Position numbers and translations under genes: made by a program. Under the pieces are notes generated by a model. The model saw nothing but the letters and a program-made list of their open reading frames with translations, was not told the DNA's origin and searched no databases. Source: Candidatus Magasanikbacteria bacterium RIFCSPHIGHO2_01_FULL_41_23 (lineage in GTDB: Bacteria > Patescibacteria > ABY1 > Magasanikbacterales > UBA922). From it: a DNA stretch of 15,655 bases. The stretch spans positions 1 through 15,655 of the forward strand of contig MFPT01000022.1 in NCBI GenBank assembly GCA_001782805.1, in the 5' to 3' direction. This document shows, one piece after another, positions 14,572 to 15,655 of this stretch (position 1 is the stretch's first letter; each line of letters opens with the position of its first letter).

Positions 14572-15513
14572 TTACTTTGTCGTTTGCTGAACTGGAATTA
14601 CGATATCTGGTTGAACGTTAATTGCTTCTCGTGCCTTTATTTCTGCTCGGATATTAAATATTTGACCGCTTACATAAGCAATTTCTTGATCCAAAAGCGC
14701 GTCTCCTCTCAGCTTTGGTTCAAGCGTTCTCTTATCTTCTGGAAGATTACGTTGAGCCGAGATATTTTTCAAATAATTTTCATTTACATCAAGCCTTACT
14801 TGAAGACTTGGTATAATTTCCCTATCAGAGGTTAGTAGGGAGACATGGTCTTTGTTTGATGTGAATGATCCTGAAAAATTTTCCTCACGGAGTGTGGGAA
14901 TTTCATCCCGACTTAATGTATTAGTGGATTCAATCTCTTTTTTATTTGGCCATTCTTCAATCCTTCGTAAATCATTTTTGACAACAGAGATGATATTATT
15001 GCGCATTTTTTTTAGCACATCTTGTATTTTTTCTCGATCCCCGATAGTTTTATTTTTTTTAAGTTCAGTCAGCTCTTCAACCGAAGCATTTGCTTGCCCG
15101 AGGCATTGTTCGCCTTGTTTTTTAGCCAAAGGCAACAACAAGTCAATTTCATTGTTTAGAGATTCAAGATTCTGAGTGATGTCAGTGATTTCATTTTCAT
15201 TTTCTTTTTGGAAATTTTCCACTTGTGTTCGGTCGTTTTCATCCACATTTCCCTCGTATTGATTGGTGGCAAGACGCTTACGTACTGATTTCAGTCGATT
15301 CTGCAAAACTTCATGTCGTGAAAATAAAATACCCATCTTTTGAAAAGATAAGTAGTTATCAAGTTTAGGAATATTTTTTTCCAGTTCGGCCAGAATTTCC
15401 GCTACTGTCTGATGTGATTCTTCTGCTGTTTGCGGTAATTCTGGCGGTGATTCTGTAGGAGTAGATTTTTCGGCATGATCAGACTCGCCGGATCCGTCAA
15501 CAAGATGTGACAT
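14572..15513 (-). CDS. Orphan coiled-coil protein of unknown function
   Basis: The product has 313 residues and no recognised family. The first 35 residues are acidic, Ser/Pro/Glu-rich and probably disordered. Long charged helices with heptad-like leucines follow at about 36-90, 96-145 and 147-195 (for example VAEILAELEKNIPKLDNYL at 37-55), consistent with coiled coil. A less regular region at 195-235 leads to more helix at 250-300 (ALLDQEIAYVSGQIFNIRAE). There is no signal peptide, membrane segment, cysteine motif or enzyme motif, so a cytoplasmic structural or adaptor role is possible but not shown. Start: ATG 15513 fits a near-consensus promoter; an in-frame ATG at 15594 would lie upstream of the -35. 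No Shine-Dalgarno is present. It is monocistronic and convergent with thrS, with a TAA stop. Confidence 0.75.
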   Translation of the reverse strand: MSHLVDGSGESDHAEKSTPTESPPELPQTAEESHQTVAEILAELEKNIPKLDNYLSFQKMGILFSRHEVLQNRLKSVRKRLATNQYEGNVDENDRTQVENFQKENENEITDITQNLESLNNEIDLLLPLAKKQGEQCLGQANASVEELTELKKNKTIGDREKIQDVLKKMRNNIISVVKNDLRRIEEWPNKKEIESTNTLSRDEIPTLREENFSGSFTSNKDHVSLLTSDREIIPSLQVRLDVNENYLKNISAQRNLPEDKRTLEPKLRGDALLDQEIAYVSGQIFNIRAEIKAREAINVQPDIVIPVQQTTK

Positions 15514-15530
15514 AATATTTGTTATTGACA

Positions 15531-15545
15531 CCTGCTTTGAGCAGG
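15531..15545 (-). other. Small hairpin in the leader of the coiled-coil gene
   Basis: CCTGC and GCAGG form a five-bp stem around a five-base loop, about 8 bases after the predicted transcript start and 17 bases before ATG 15513. No T tract follows. It is one of several leader hairpins in the window; its role is unknown. Confidence 0.35.
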
Positions 15546-15559
15546 GATAAGATAGAGCC

Positions 15560-15588
15560 AATATACAAATAAAATTATTTTTTGTCAA
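15560..15588 (-). promoter_or_regulatory. Promoter of the coiled-coil gene (TTGACA, 17 bp, TATATT)
   Basis: On the minus strand a perfect TTGACA (15588-15583) is followed after 17 bp by TATATT (15565-15560). The transcript would start near 15553, 40 bases before ATG 15513. The spacer is almost entirely A/T. Together with its position this fixes the gene start. Confidence 0.8.
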
Positions 15589-15655
15589 ACTCATGTATTA
15601 GTCAACCCCATTCTGCACTCTTTCGGAAAATTAGTGTTAATAAATTGAATCGGTG

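Noticed and set aside
15514..15594. N-terminal extension of the coiled-coil gene, superficially like a signal peptide
   Set aside because: The -35 (15583-15588) and -10 (15560-15565) of a near-consensus promoter lie inside it, so it would not be transcribed; SYPC is also not a proper lipobox.
1..15655. Alternative code with TGA read as glycine, as in Gracilibacteria and Absconditabacteria
   Set aside because: Conserved domains are complete without in-frame TGA, and glycine positions in motifs use ordinary GGN codons.
1..15655. CRISPR array, insertion sequence, defence island or prophage
   Set aside because: No spaced direct repeats, transposase, integrase, nuclease or phage structural cluster is visible; the baseplate-like label on 11588-12733 does not by itself indicate a phage.

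Overview
The window looks like chromosomal core sequence from a bacterium of the Candidate Phyla Radiation (Patescibacteria), probably on the Parcubacteria side. That placement is inferred from several things: moderately A+T-rich DNA, very short intergenic gaps, a threonyl-tRNA synthetase without the TGS domain, a metallo-beta-lactamase-fold relative next to gyrA, and a pilus ATPase beside a membrane-anchored protein of a type often seen in these genomes. The standard code is used: all 11 complete genes end in TAA or TAG, none in TGA, and no TGA codon interrupts a conserved domain. No insertion sequence, CRISPR array, tRNA or rRNA was seen, and no gene-free stretch exceeds about 220 bases.

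Layout from left to right: (1) A possible gene fragment runs off the left edge on the minus strand, facing away from an ABC-F ATPase (153-1616, plus). (2) A minus-strand operon reads from 5396 down to 1678: a beta-lactamase-fold protein with no metal ligands, a single-pass membrane protein, then gyrA; the gaps are 2 and 9 bases. (3) A divergent promoter region at 5443-5514 separates that operon from rpsA (5617), which is followed by ftsH after 7 bases and closed by a strong intrinsic terminator (8728-8757). (4) A plus-strand surface group follows: a six-helix membrane protein, a PilB/GspE-type ATPase, and a membrane-anchored extracytoplasmic protein. (5) thrS (12807-14555) has its own promoter and a perfect 10-bp hairpin just ahead of its start codon. 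(6) A convergent orphan coiled-coil gene (15513-14572, minus) closes the window.

The genes serve translation (ABC-F, S1, ThrRS), DNA topology (GyrA), membrane proteolysis (FtsH) and probably type IV pilus function. Promoters can be read with unusual clarity: several have near-consensus boxes with 17-bp spacing, and two rely on an extended -10 of the form TGGTATACT. Genes first in their transcripts mostly lack a Shine-Dalgarno sequence, while some genes inside operons have one. I found no convincing undescribed multi-gene system. The most interesting points are the 5' leader structures of rpsA and thrS, the palindrome between the divergent promoters, the ligand-less beta-lactamase-fold protein in the gyrA operon, and the secretion/pilus trio.
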